From contig JANPWX010000204.1 in NCBI GenBank assembly GCA_024734555.1, positions 1,408,978 through 1,472,977 on the forward strand: 64,000 nucleotides of DNA, read 5' to 3'. The notes below the pieces were generated by a model that was not told the DNA's origin, did not search any database, and saw only the letters and a list, made by a program, of their open reading frames with translations. This document shows positions 1 through 11,050 of the stretch, one piece after another. The translations under genes were made by a program, and so were the position numbers. Within the stretch, counting starts at the first letter, position 1; each line of letters starts with the position of its first letter. This stretch comes from Trochalopteron elliotii. Taxonomy: Eukaryota > Chordata > Aves > Passeriformes > Leiothrichidae.

Positions 1-325
1 TTCCTTTCCTTTCCTTTCCTTTCCTTTCCTTTCCTTTCCTTTCCTTTCCTTTCCTTTCCTTTCCTTTCCTTTCCTTTCCTTTCCTTTTCTTTTCTTTTCT
101 TTTCTTTTCTTTTCTTTTCTTTTCTTTTCTTTTCTTTTCTTTTCTTTTCTTTTCTTTTCTTTTCTTTTCTTCCTTTTCTTTCCTTTTCTTTCCTTTTCTT
201 TCCTTTTCTTTCCTTTTCTTTCCTTTTCTTTTCCTTTCTTTTCTTTCCTTTTCTTTTCTTTTCTTTTCCTTTCTTTTTTCTTTTCTTTCTATTCTTTCTT
301 TCTTTTCTTCTTTCCTTTCTTTTCC
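1..325. repeat. Pyrimidine microsatellite (TTCCT)n / (TTTTC)n
   Basis: The + strand is almost pure T and C for about 325 bases. It starts as perfect TTCCT units, changes to TTTTC units near position 85, then becomes TTTCC/TTTTC mixtures before ending at the CAGCTGGG sequence. The opposite strand is pure purine. It reaches the window edge, so its full length is unknown. Confidence 0.97.
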
Positions 326-2998
326 AGCTGGGTCACTATGAAATGCTACATGCTAGAGAAATTAATCTTGGTCTTCTCACCCAAACCTCAGTAAAGGGAT
401 TAGGACCTGTGTCATACAGCTGTCACAGACAGGATGTCACTTGGGCATTGATATATGACATAGACAGTGTCTACCTATCAGCACAAGTCCTGTAGTCAAG
501 ACCACAAAAAGCATGGTCACAGCAAGAGATCCTTTTGTTTTGTGCCAAAAGTGTTGACCAGACAATACCATCTATGTGAATATATTTGATAGTCTCTGGT
601 CTTGGTGAGACCAAGGAAGCAATTGGTGCACAACATCTCATCTGTCCTCTTCCCCTCATCTTCCTTTTTCTTTCTGTCCTGACACTTCCCTTCTGCTTTC
701 ACTGTATAAACTTGCCATTGTTATTAATGCCTTGCTCCTTGCTCCTTCCTGCTTTGACTTAATAAGGCAAGAAGAGAGGAGCAGCCCCCATGAAAGAAAT
801 AAATATTATTACTACACAGGGATAAAAACTACACTGTTCCTGGGTTGTAGGCTACCACATGGTCATTGCATTTCTGGGAGAGCCAGAAAAGACAGCTAAA
901 GTCCTTAAACTACCCATATCATGTAAGCTATAATATCCTGGAAAGTGTGCCAAGGTTTCCTGAATATCTTGGGCAGATGAACCTGTTCCAGCAATAAATT
1001 TCTTCTCTGAGCTCATCCTGCTTGCAAGGTGACAGGGATGTGCAGTCCTTTGATGCAGTGCAGGCCTTAAGTGTGTAAGCATGGTGTCAGAGGACAGCTA
1101 TATTTACCACAAATGCTGCCTGTGTAGGAAAAAGTGAGGACTTTCCCTGATGTGAACTGCTGTGAGCTACGAGTCTCCATGTATTACACTGAGTGCACCT
1201 GGGAAGGGATCTCAGAGCACAGGACAGTGCAAATAAAATGTCAAAAAGGCTTTGATAAACTGGAGAACAGGGAACTCGGGAAATTTTTTATATACAAGAA
1301 ATTTTGTCAGTTTAAATTTCCAAACGTAAGTCAAATAATTGTGTGAGATTATCCATTTTTAATTTTTCAAGTTCAATTTACTCCTTTAGCACTCTTAAAA
1401 ATGTGATTCAAATTCTTCAGATCTGAAGAATCCAGGTAAAGAAGTACAATGTATGTGTGAACTTCCCATTTTTTACTATGATTTTTATCCTGAAAATTAT
1501 GCTGTCTGCACATCAGTCACTTCCCTTACATTTTGTGAACCCTTTGTTTTATGTCAGTCAAGTCTGACAGGGTGTCCAGGTCTCAAAGGTGATCAGGTTC
1601 CTGCAAGTTCCAGATAAATCAGCTGAGTGGACTCAAATGAATTCCCCTTCCAGGGAAACTTAAGCAAAATAACTATTACTCCTTCTTTTAAGCATTGGTT
1701 ACTCACTGCACCAGGAGCAAGCCAGCATGTATGTTGGAGTTTGCTGCCTCTGCCTTGGGGTGGCCAATGGGGAATGTTGTGCTGCTGCAAAGGAGTTATA
1801 TGAGCCACCAGGCAGGCACAAATCCATAGGAAATTACATCTCCTTGTTTTTTTTTGCTCACAGGAAAAAATTATCCAGTCAGTCTCCTGAGACTCCTGGG
1901 CTTGGTGGGGGTAATGAATGTTGGTCTTGCTGTAGTCCATCATCCTTCCCCTCCATACAGTCCTAAATATACATCATGATTAGTAAATTAATGGAATTTT
2001 TGTGCTGTTAGAACTAGCATTGATTCCACTCTGAAAGCAATATGAGGCACGGTAGTATATCAGGGACCTGAAAATTCCCAGGTGTTGGAAGGGCACAATA
2101 GGAAGAGGAATGTGCTCACACGGCAGCTAATAGAGAAAAAAAAAATTGGAGAATCACTTCTAGTGTTTCCTAGTTTTTGTTTTTCATGTTTGATAGAAGA
2201 AGAGTCATGAAAAAGGGTCTCTTGAAATAAATGTTCCCAGGCTATTCTATTTTCTAGTATGGAAGAGCTTATTCACATTATCTTGTATTGACAAAGGCTT
2301 TACAAGTTACAACATGACCGATTTTTAGTTACAGCATGAAAAAAGCCTTTACCTCTTCTGAGAAAGCTTTGTGAGAAGCAGTGGCTCAGCCAGCAGTCAG
2401 TCCTGGTTCTGAGTCAGGGCAGTAGCTGGAGCCAGGTGCTACTGCAGGGACCCACCAGTCAGCTGCATTGGAGCCCACCAAGAGATGGGATCAGCCAGCC
2501 ATCACTGCATTTTTGATGGATTTTTTTTTTCCACCTTCCTCTCAAAGATGGTATTTCAGCCTCTCTTCTACTTGGTAAAGGATTTGTTGTTGTAGCTGTT
2601 TGACAAACAGCTGAGATGCACCAGAGAGCAATACAGGAAGAGTCCAAAGTGCTGTGGAGTGGCATAAATACATGTGAGTGCTAATGCTACTTAAGGGGGA
2701 CTCTGACCTTGCTGTGACCCAGCAGGTGACAGACAGAGCCTGTCTCATGCACTGTATCCAGACAAATTCCTGGTTCACTTTTTCTCTGGTTGCCTAATCC
2801 GTCCTCAATGACACTTGGAGCACAGTAGCTGTTCTGAGACTCCCTAACAGTTGCAGACAGGTTGGGTGCCAGAGCCCGAGGCAGGATTTTAACCACCTTT
2901 TAACCACAGGGCTTCAGGTGAGGACACTACACCATGCAGCACCTTTGTGCCAAGTCTGTAGGAAGATCAATTTCTGCTGGTTTTGTTTGCAGTGGATT

Positions 2999-3036
2999 TT
3001 GTTTGTTTGTTTTGGGTTTTGTTTGTTTGTTTGTTT
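2999..3036. repeat. (TTTG)n low-complexity tract
   Basis: Repeated TTTG/GTTT units with one GGG interruption. This is simple sequence only. Confidence 0.85.
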
Positions 3037-3259
3037 TTAAATATGTGATTATGCTTCCTACCATCTCTTCCTGCTTGGATGAGAAACAGCAAATAGAATA
3101 CTGCACAGCACACCACATGGCCACAAATGTCTGATCACATTCAACAAACAACAATACCTAGTGTTAGAAAACACACTGTAGAGATGTCCGCCTAGTCATC
3201 CATCCCTCATTCTGCAAAGGGGAAGGGGAGGTAAAGGGAAAGGCAGGAGACTCCCTTTA

Positions 3260-3261
<2 letters not shown>

Positions 3262-3308
<47 letters not shown>
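3262..3308. repeat. (AC)n dinucleotide microsatellite
   Basis: An uninterrupted AC repeat of about 23 units, ending at CACATA. Long pure dinucleotide tracts like this are usually length-polymorphic. Confidence 0.97.
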
Positions 3309-3312
<4 letters not shown>

Positions 3313-5388
3313 ATTTGCCAGCTGCTCTTCGAGCTAATTGATGCTAACAAGTATAAAGAAAAGACCAACAGAAATCCTAAGCACCTCTGGAAATGATGAC
3401 ATGGTACCTCATCACCAGTTTTACAGGAATAGAAAAATAAATTTGTCTGAATTAAATAAATTATTAACTGTGCACAATTCACTTGATTCAGCAGTTAAAA
3501 GCTTGTACCCTTTGTTTTCTTGTGTATTGCTGGGAAGTACATGTTGTTGAAGCACCAGAAAGCAGAAAGAAATTCTGTAATGATTCAGGCTTTTTGTTAA
3601 TATTTCAAATCCTATTTTATTTTCACATGTATTCAAAAGGTAGCAAGAGAGACGATAAAATCGATGAAGTGTTCATTTCTTTATGCTATTTCTCATCAGG
3701 ATAGGCTGGCCATATTTTCAGATGTACGCTGCAGTAGTCCTGAAATAAAGCTGTCTGACTGTACAACCACATTATGCACAGCCAAAGCAAGCATGAGCAG
3801 CCCTGCCTCAGGGACACAGCATAAATTTACACTTCTACTGACTCCAGACTGCCCTCTCCTGGTTACCTTGGATAGTCCAGGGATTTTGCACTCCTGTTTC
3901 TTCAGGCCAGCTGGCAACATACATCTATCTATACCAAGTTGAATAAAATAAGATTTAACTGCACTGCTAAAGAAAACAGCGTGAACAAGAGGGTGACTCA
4001 AATATAATCAATATTCCAGTGTTATTATTTATGTTAGGTGTTACTTCAAGCTATATTTATTTATTTAAAAAAACTCCAGACACTTAACTCATGGGTTTGT
4101 ATGTTGTTTGTCCTGTGTTGACAGGGCAAAATGGGCCAGGACAAGAAACATCAGTACACAACAAAAATCTCTAGTGGTTTATTTCACTTCCAAATCTCTC
4201 TGCATTTGCTTTTAGCTTTGAACTAAACCACAAAAGCAGTAAATTTTGAAACTGTATAGAAGAGCAACGGGTTAGAACTGTAGATCTGTACAGGATTATG
4301 CTTTTAATGAGGAAAAGTTCAAGGCCTGGTTAATGTTTAAAGGCTTTAAGAATAGTAGACATTATTTTTTTTTCTGTGAAAACAAAGAAATATATAAAAA
4401 CCCAGCTTTTTAAAATAGTTAAAAAACACTGACATGTAGATATAAATTAATTTAGCCTAATTAACTACTTCAGAGACATGATCACAGCTACCAACTGTTC
4501 TTTAATATTATTAAAATATCCAGATTTAATACCATGAAATCTCAGGGGACACTCAGAAGTTTATTTTTTTAATAACCTCTTTTACCATTACAGCATTTTC
4601 ACATGCTTTGTGCTTCTCTTTAATGTTGGCTACTACAAGATAGAGCTCTAAGCTGGTCAACTTTCCCATACAAAGTCCAGTAGCCCTGGTGAACCCAGAG
4701 TCGTAGGACTCAGCAGGCAGCTCTCCCCCAGCCCAGCTGACAACCTCATTATCCATCTTTTGAAATATTTCAGCTGTGGAAGTGACACACTTATGTAACA
4801 TGTACTTGAGAAAAATAAAACCATCTCTGCTTTTAACCAGGAATGCTCTGCACCTCCTGCCACCACTTAATTCTCACAATTTCTTCTTTCTCTATAAAGT
4901 GTGAACTAGAAAAATATCATGAGTGGAAAACAGTGATGACCAGTAAAGACCAAAAAGAAACAAAATGGCAGATGAGAACAGGGAATAATGCTACCTTAAG
5001 GAGATATCTAAAAATATTCCAGTTCTTCTCATTTAGCAACAATCTTCACATCATATCACATCACAGCATCTTCCATTTTACCTGGAACCATTATCTTTTT
5101 ACCACGAACCACTTCAAGTGAAAGGGGCATTAGAACAATGTATTAAACACAACAAACATCAATTTAGTGTTTTTGTGACCAGCAACCATAGGAACTGGAG
5201 CTGGGAATCTGGCAGTGTGTCACCCAACCATGCCCCAGTGCCCAGAACGGCTGCAGGACCTGCATCCCACCATCTCATGGTCTCCATGCACAACAGTTGC
5301 TTCCCTGGCATGGCAGATACAGGGGATGCTTTCCAAAGGCCAGACTTGAAGAGGTCAGTCCTGAATCAAGGGTTTGTCTCTTCTACAG

Positions 5389-5547
5389 CTGCAGAGATGT
5401 AGCTGCTGTGAGGATGAAGATGTTACAATGGATGATGTCTGCAAAAGTGTGTTCAGCCATATGCTTGGTGGAAATGCAGCAATGCTAAAGACTGAAATCC
5501 TCAGCCAGATCTCTGCACAGTTTCTCACACACGGACCTCCTGCAGAG
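5389..5547 (+). other. Unexplained exon-like open frame (53 codons)
   Basis: The segment is preceded by a pyrimidine-rich tract ending in TTCTACAG and followed by GAG|GTATCT, a passable splice donor. It is exactly 159 bases long (53 codons, phase 0 at both ends). The frame around it is open from 5374 to 5685, where it runs into a palindromic repeat. The predicted peptide begins LQRCSCCEDEDV and includes SVFSHMLGG and KTEILSQISAQF. It looks protein-like, with a mixed composition and no low complexity. I do not recognise the family. The opposite strand is also open across 5355-5690, and frames of about 100 codons arise by chance in a window this size, so this may be nothing. Confidence 0.2.
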
Positions 5548-5678
5548 GTATCTAGGTACAGGAGTGCCAGTGTAGAACATGATTTCATGTTACAGCTACT
5601 GATAATAACTGGAACTGCTCTTCCAAAAGCTCTAATGCACTTGGACGCAAGAAGGAATGCGGTTTGGCAGGCAGAGTG

Positions 5679-5760
5679 GGCCTGATTCAACCAACTGCTT
5701 ATGTGTCATTGAAATCAATGGTGCTATTTAGGGGCTTAATTGCTTTGCTGAATCGAGGCC
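5679..5760. repeat. Short palindromic (MITE-like) element
   Basis: The 82-base segment starts GGCCTGATTCAACCAA. It ends with the near-perfect reverse complement (TTTGCTGAATCGAGGCC, which reads GGCCTCGATTCAGCAAA on the other strand). Its centre carries a smaller palindrome, CATTGAAATCAATGG. GGCCTGATTC termini around an ATTGAAATCAATGG core recall an old dispersed palindromic family seen in reptile and bird genomes, but I cannot name it with certainty. Confidence 0.5.
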
Positions 5761-6286
5761 AAAGAGACAAAAAGCAAGATGGTTAAGCTGCAAATCTTGA
5801 ACACTTACATCCTTTATCAATATTATGATTCTCCCCAATAATTCACAGTTGTTCAGAAAAGTTTCAAAGGAAACACATGCCTTACTTTTTGGCTCTCACA
5901 TAGCAAACTTTTTGGTCTACCATTATTCATGCACATGGTGCCATTTTCTTAAGAACAGAGAGACACAAGTGAAGTGCCACAACAGGCTGTTTTTGCAGGT
6001 CAGAGCTGTATCTAATATCTACAGCATTTAAGCATTCCTACCAAGGTTATACAACTGCTAGAGACATCTGGACCTAATACTAAAATGTTCCTATTGCAAT
6101 CTGTGTGTGCGTGAATATTCTTGTGCCAAAATATTTATTTAAAACTGTCTTTAAAAGAAAGAACAATAAGTTCAAGGAGTTATAATTTTTTTCAGTTGTT
6201 TTTCTTTCAATAACAAACACACCTCAGACAAATAAAAATTAACAGTTTCAATACCAGTGTTGAAATAATGGTTTTACTCACTGGTT

Positions 6287-6440
6287 AGTCAGTATCCATA
6301 AAGAATGGCTGCTTTTGCCCTAATTAATGGCCCATTTTCAGGAAAGGTTTTAATTAACACCTGACATTTAAGCAGCACTACAATGTGGTGTGCAATTATC
6401 ACCTGGCCTACTTTGGTGTGATTCAAATGCTCTTGGACAA
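6287..6440. promoter_or_regulatory. Possible conserved non-coding element
   Basis: This segment has the balanced, non-repetitive texture typical of conserved enhancers. It has two TAATTAA homeodomain-type sites (6321 and 6351) and an ATTATCACCTGG block with an E-box-like CACCTG. This is judged from composition and motifs only; conservation cannot be seen from one sequence. Confidence 0.2.
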
Positions 6441-7206
6441 AAAGATGCTTTTTTTCCCAAAAAAAGTTTTACAGAATGGAGTAGCAACAGAGACCTAAGG
6501 AAATGAAGGAAAGAAAGCCAGATCTCCAAAGAGATTTAGGGTGGAGTTTTCCAGTTTTCCAATTAGCCCATCCCAGTGGCTGTCTTCCCCCTCTTTCAAG
6601 GGGGACCAACTCATGCACCTCTCAGCTTTGCTCTGGGCCATGTATTTCTAACCCACTTTCTCTCCCCAAATTGGCAAAGCCCCGAATTCCATTGGGAGAG
6701 TCAGAGCTAATAATACAATTGAGCCCATTTGAAAACTCAGTGCTGCTAAAACAAGATGGTCTTCCTCCTCTAGTTTCCTCTCCATCTTCTTTCTCCTGCT
6801 TTGTGTCCCACAGGCTCCACCAGCAGCAAGCAAAGCCAATTCAGTTCCTTAGCCCTGGAATCAAAAGAGAAACTAGTTGCTGTGCTAAAACAGTTTCCTG
6901 ACAGTTTGGTGAGCTCAGCTGGCTCACCCTTAGTACTCACTCCCAGGAAGGAGAAGGAAGAAGTGTGGGACCACCACCTCCCAGAGGAAGTGGGCTGGTA
7001 TTTTGTCTTGTGAAATTAGATCTTATCTTGTGTAGGATGGTACACCACACGCAAGCGTGTTTTTGTACTGTATATATTTTCTATCGGAAAAGTAGTGTCT
7101 AATCAAATGACAGTGTTGGTGAAGTGAAAGGTGAGAGAATGAGGCAGGGACCTGATGCCCTTTTGGCTGGACTGAGGCCAAATCCAGTTCAAGATGCTTT
7201 ATATGG

Positions 7207-7262
7207 CACAGAAACATGGAATGGTTTAGGTTGGAAAAGACCTTCGAGTCCATAGTCATACA
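7207..7262 (-). mobile_element. CR1 LINE 3'-end fragment
   Basis: The + strand reads CAGAAACATGGAATGGTTTA followed by GGTTGGAAAAGACCTTCGAG. This is the familiar reverse complement of the avian CR1 3' end, so the element lies on the - strand. Only about 55 bases are recognisable, and the 5' part is missing, as is usual for CR1 copies. Confidence 0.8.
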
Positions 7263-8939
7263 CTAATTTAAGTAGCTATTAATGTTTAAATACCCAGTAT
7301 TTGCTGGGTCACTGAGTGTGTGAGCAAGCACCAATCTGTGGCCATGCTGAACCCCTCTCCTGCTCTCTGGCCTGATGAATATTTCATTATGCTGTGTTAA
7401 GAGAAACCACTTTTGGCAAGGGGGTCAGGGCTCCTTTCCCTCAGCTTCCCAAGAATACACCCACAGCCTCCTGATCAGAGCACCTTCCCCAGAGAAATGA
7501 GCTGGTTTGCTTTAACAGATGAGGGCATGGGTGACACTTTCCACTCTGCGCTACCGAGGCAGGTGTTTACCTCATCTTCTAGCCATGCCTTGCTGGAGCT
7601 CAGAGTCAGCTCTGCAGGAGGGGATCCTTAAACAACATGGACAGAGAACATAAAATCAACACATTGTGATAGGATGGGTACCTGGGGAGAGCTGAGCCCT
7701 TTGCAGAGGCATCCAGTGACCAAATATTGTGTGAGAAATACCACACTGGCAACTTCGGTGCGTGAATTGGAGGCTGGTCTGACATACAAGTCATGTTGAT
7801 ACAGTTGCAGTTCTGAGGTACTCACAGATGACTGCCCTGTCCCCAGCCAGCCCTGGCCTAACAAAATCAAACCAAATGTAACTTGGTTACATGTGGGGCT
7901 GCATTTAGAAAACTGTAGCAGCTCTGGGGTATTTCAGATATCTGCAGTGAGGACAGGAGAGACAGCTGGAGTGGTAGTCTTGTTAGCTAACCTGATATAA
8001 ATTGTCTCTTCTCATGAATCACAGCTGTCAGGCACCAATGGGATTTGGGAGCCTCTACGGTGAGGCTATAAGGAGAAACTGAATATCATGGTTTTGGATC
8101 CAGAAATCTAAATTTTAGAAATATTTTAGAAATTTAGGAATGGAACGCATGTGTCCACATTGTTCTGTGGGTCTAGTCTTCAGAGTATATGTTACACCAT
8201 CCTTTAGCCTGCCACACTTCCACACAGAGCTGATGATATTTCCTTCCTAAAAATTACAGGCAAGGGACCCTTTATGAACTGACTGTGGGGTTATGTGTTG
8301 GTTAGTATCCAATAATTCCTGATATCTAAGCCCAGATCTGTCATCTATTTGTTCCATTGCTCTGAAAGGAGTTCGTAAAAATAGCACCCGGGAGTTCTAT
8401 ATCTATCGGAATTCAATATTTCAGTCTGGCAGCCTTGAAACCAAGAGTGAAGCATTGCTCTTTTAGCCAGTCCATAATCACCAGCTTCTGGGTGGGCTAC
8501 AGGGAATGGGCACATTCTATATAATTCAGGTGGTGACCTGACTCTCCTAGGTCAGTACTGCTCCAGCAATGCAAGGAGAAAATGTTACTATAATCAGTGG
8601 AATAATTTGCAAGAATAAGTGACTTTGCAGGATTGTACATTTTTTCTCTTTCTTTTTCTTCTTATTGTACAGTCAAACATCCAGGGGACTATTCACCATC
8701 CTGATGAAAGTTACAGCCTGTCTGGTCTTTAATGTCTGTTTTCAAAGATGATCCCATTCACCTGTTCGTTTTCTTACAGTCCTCATTCTTCACTCTAGTG
8801 ACTAGGAGTGCATCCTAGTCTTTTTATCATGTGCTAGATGATGCAAGGCAATAAAACCAAAAATGAGGCAAACTGGTTTATGGATCTGCCGGTCAGGTTT
8901 GTGCTGCTTCCACCAAGCGCTGCTAGGTGGCAATATCTT

Positions 8940-9060
8940 ACCTGGAAAACCACGAGCTTCTACGCGCCGTCGCCCTCCTCTGCTTCCGACAGAGCTGGGA
9001 CGTGCCTGGGCATCGCTCCGCTCTGAAAGAGGACAAACCCTTGGAGCAGGACCTGGTGAG
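8940..9060. promoter_or_regulatory. Isolated CpG cluster with CTCF-like motif and donor-like site
   Basis: About nine CpG dinucleotides occur within roughly 100 bases (for example TACGCGCCGTCGCC), in a region otherwise almost devoid of CpG. A CTCF-like core CTGCTAGGTGGCA sits just before it at 8920-8932, with two mismatches to the usual core. A donor-like CTG|GTGAGAG follows at 9053-9054. It could be an alternative upstream first exon of ECHDC1 or a regulatory element. There is no transcript evidence. Confidence 0.25.
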
Positions 9061-10249
9061 AGTTGCTTCATTCACAGAGATCTTTGCTGAGGTTTTCCAG
9101 ACACAACTGAAGGGCTGAATCCTACTGGAAAATTTCTTTGTGAACCCAAGAGGAAAAATAAGAGGCAAGCCTGGTTGTTGCAGAGAGCGTTGTAAAAAGG
9201 AAATGTATCCTTCTACTGTATAAAGATAGCACTGCCTGGGACTAGACTATTTCATATTCTCGATTCTCTGAACAATACAAAGTTGAAAGTATCTGTTCAG
9301 CGTGAAAAGCTTTTGTTTTTCCACATAAATGATTAATTGAAATCCTCTACATATTCAATCATAATTTTTAATGAACCAGGTCAACTTTTGAACATTTGTA
9401 TTGACAGCTGGGTTGAAAAATAGCTTTAATAAAGGTGGAGAAGATTTATTTCCAGATACATTTTTCAGTCATGCTACAAATACTTAAAATTGAGTAATCA
9501 ATTGATGATGACATCACATCATATGCATGTGTCTCAACAAGGACACAGAAAGAAAGTCTGGCTCATATTTGCACATTGCTTTCGACATGCAAAGTACTAA
9601 GTGATCTTCATTGAAACCATTTATTTTCTTTGGTCTGGCTGCTGGCGAAACAGAGGGCAGGGCTGTGTGAGATAGTGCCATTTTATGCCAGCCTCAAGTT
9701 TACACAATTACAGTTTGATGCCAGGGTACTTTGTGGTTTGCTCAGCACTTTGGCCCAGCTGCAAGAGCTGGGTACAGGTGAGCGGCACCTGGAGCCGGGG
9801 AGGCACAGCGGCCAGGAACAGGACAGCTGGAAAGAGCTCCCACTTAGGCTGACAGGTAAAATAGATGGATGTGAAAATGGGGAGCCCAAGTCTCTCTTTG
9901 TGGCGACCTGGACAAGGAGCTGACATCTCTCCTGCCTGCTGCGCAGCGCCAGGCACAGCAAGTGGCGGCCCCGCCGCTCCAAGCTGGATCCTCCCGGCAG
10001 AGATTCGTATCCTAACCTGAGCCACCCAAGGCGAGACCTTGTCCTGAGCCAGAGGAAAAACGAGGACCTTTAATTACCCTGACTTGGATAGAAATACGGG
10101 GCTTGGTTTTTAGAGATGGAGGCTATCGGTGCAGAAAACAATAACGACGACCTGCTTATATAGTATTTAGCAACCTTTGAGCTGACAAGAATCGTCGGCT
10201 TCAAAATTGCTTAAATTCAGGCAGAGTTCCCTGTGCTTGGGGTTATCTC

Positions 10250-11050
10250 TCCATGGGTGTGGTACGAAGACCTTTCCTGCCGGCCCCAAGTTAGCCTCGA
10301 GTTCCTGGGGGCTCAACAGGCTTTAAATCCCGCTCAATAGCTGGGTGCGGAGCTGCCCCGACACCGCTACACCCGCGGCGCGGGCAGGCGGGCCCGGCCC
10401 GGAGGCCGCGGCAGCGGTTCCCGGCGGGGCCCTTNNNNNNNNNNNNNNNNNNNNNNNNNNNNNNNNNNNNNNNNNNNNNNNNNNNNNNNNNNNNNNNNNN
10501 NNNNNNNNNNNNNNNNNNNNNNNNNNNNNNNNNNNNNNNNNNNNNNNNNNNNNNNNNNNNNNNNNNNNNNNNNNNNNNNNNNNNNNNNNNNNNNNNNNNN
10601 NNNNNNNNNNNNNNNNNNNNNNNNNNNNNNNNNNNNNNNNNNNNNNNNNNNNNNNNNNNNNNNNNNNNNNNNNNNNNNNNNNNNNNNNNNNNNNNNNNNN
10701 NNNNNNNNNNNNNNNNNNNNNNNNNNNNNNNNNNNNNNNNNNNNNNNNNNNNNNNNNNNNNNNNNNNNNNNNNNNNNNNNNNNNNNNNNNNNNNNNNNNN
10801 NNNNNNNNNNNNGGAACGAGGCTGCCGAGGCGGCGCGGGGCCCCGGCAGCGTCCGGGGGAGGGGCAGGCGCGGGGCGTCCCAGTCCCCGCGAGGCCTCGG
10901 GGCGCCCGGGGCACAGGCGAGGTGTCTTCATCGGTGCTGGAGAGGTAGGCGGTGCTTCTGCTTAGCCCTGACACCTCGTGTCTCGCTTTGGGAACAGCCG
11001 GTCACCGCCCACTTCGGCCCTGCTCGGCGCTGAGCCTTGCCTTGATGGTT
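10250..11050. promoter_or_regulatory. ECHDC1: CpG island, presumed ECHDC1 promoter and non-coding exon 1
   Basis: G+C and CpG content rise steeply from about 10250 and fall after about 11050. Both sides of the assembly gap are dense in CG (CCCGCGGCGCGGGC before it, GGCGCGGGGC after it). It is the only large CpG island in the window and lies 7 kb before the first coding exon of ECHDC1, the usual place for a housekeeping promoter and an untranslated first exon. A plausible splice donor, GAG|GTAGGC, occurs at 10944/10945. The transcription start is probably inside or next to the gap and cannot be read here. Confidence 0.7.
10435..10812. other. Assembly gap (378 N)
   Basis: This is a run of N inside the CpG island. 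Short-read assemblies commonly fail in such GC-rich promoter cores. Open frames that cross it are meaningless. Confidence 0.99.

Larger units (their letters stand above)
326..10250. other. Intergenic region upstream of ECHDC1
   Basis: No gene can be supported here. The open frames are short, overlap in several frames and lack recognisable domains. The stretch contains a (TTTG)n tract near 3000-3036, a (CA)n tract at 3262-3308, a palindromic element at 5679-5760, a CR1 fragment at 7207-7262, a small CpG cluster near 8940-9040, possible conserved non-coding DNA near 6287-6440, and one exon-like frame at 5389-5547. The last two are described separately. In human I recall no gene within tens of kilobases upstream of ECHDC1, which fits this emptiness. 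Confidence 0.7.

Noticed and set aside
1593..1966. Overlapping open frames on both strands near 1.6-2.0 kb
   Set aside because: Both strands are open by chance. There is no domain, no splice structure and no conserved-looking peptide.
3850..3865. CTGCCCTCTCCTGG as a CTCF site
   Set aside because: It has a mismatch in the core and no supporting context, and is weaker than the match at 25184.
6503..6901. 132-codon + strand open frame
   Set aside because: The composition is proline/serine-rich and irregular, with no domain and no splice-like limits. Its length is within chance for this window.
10291..10974. Open frames of 200 or more codons around the CpG island
   Set aside because: They are continuous only because the run of N contains no stop codons.
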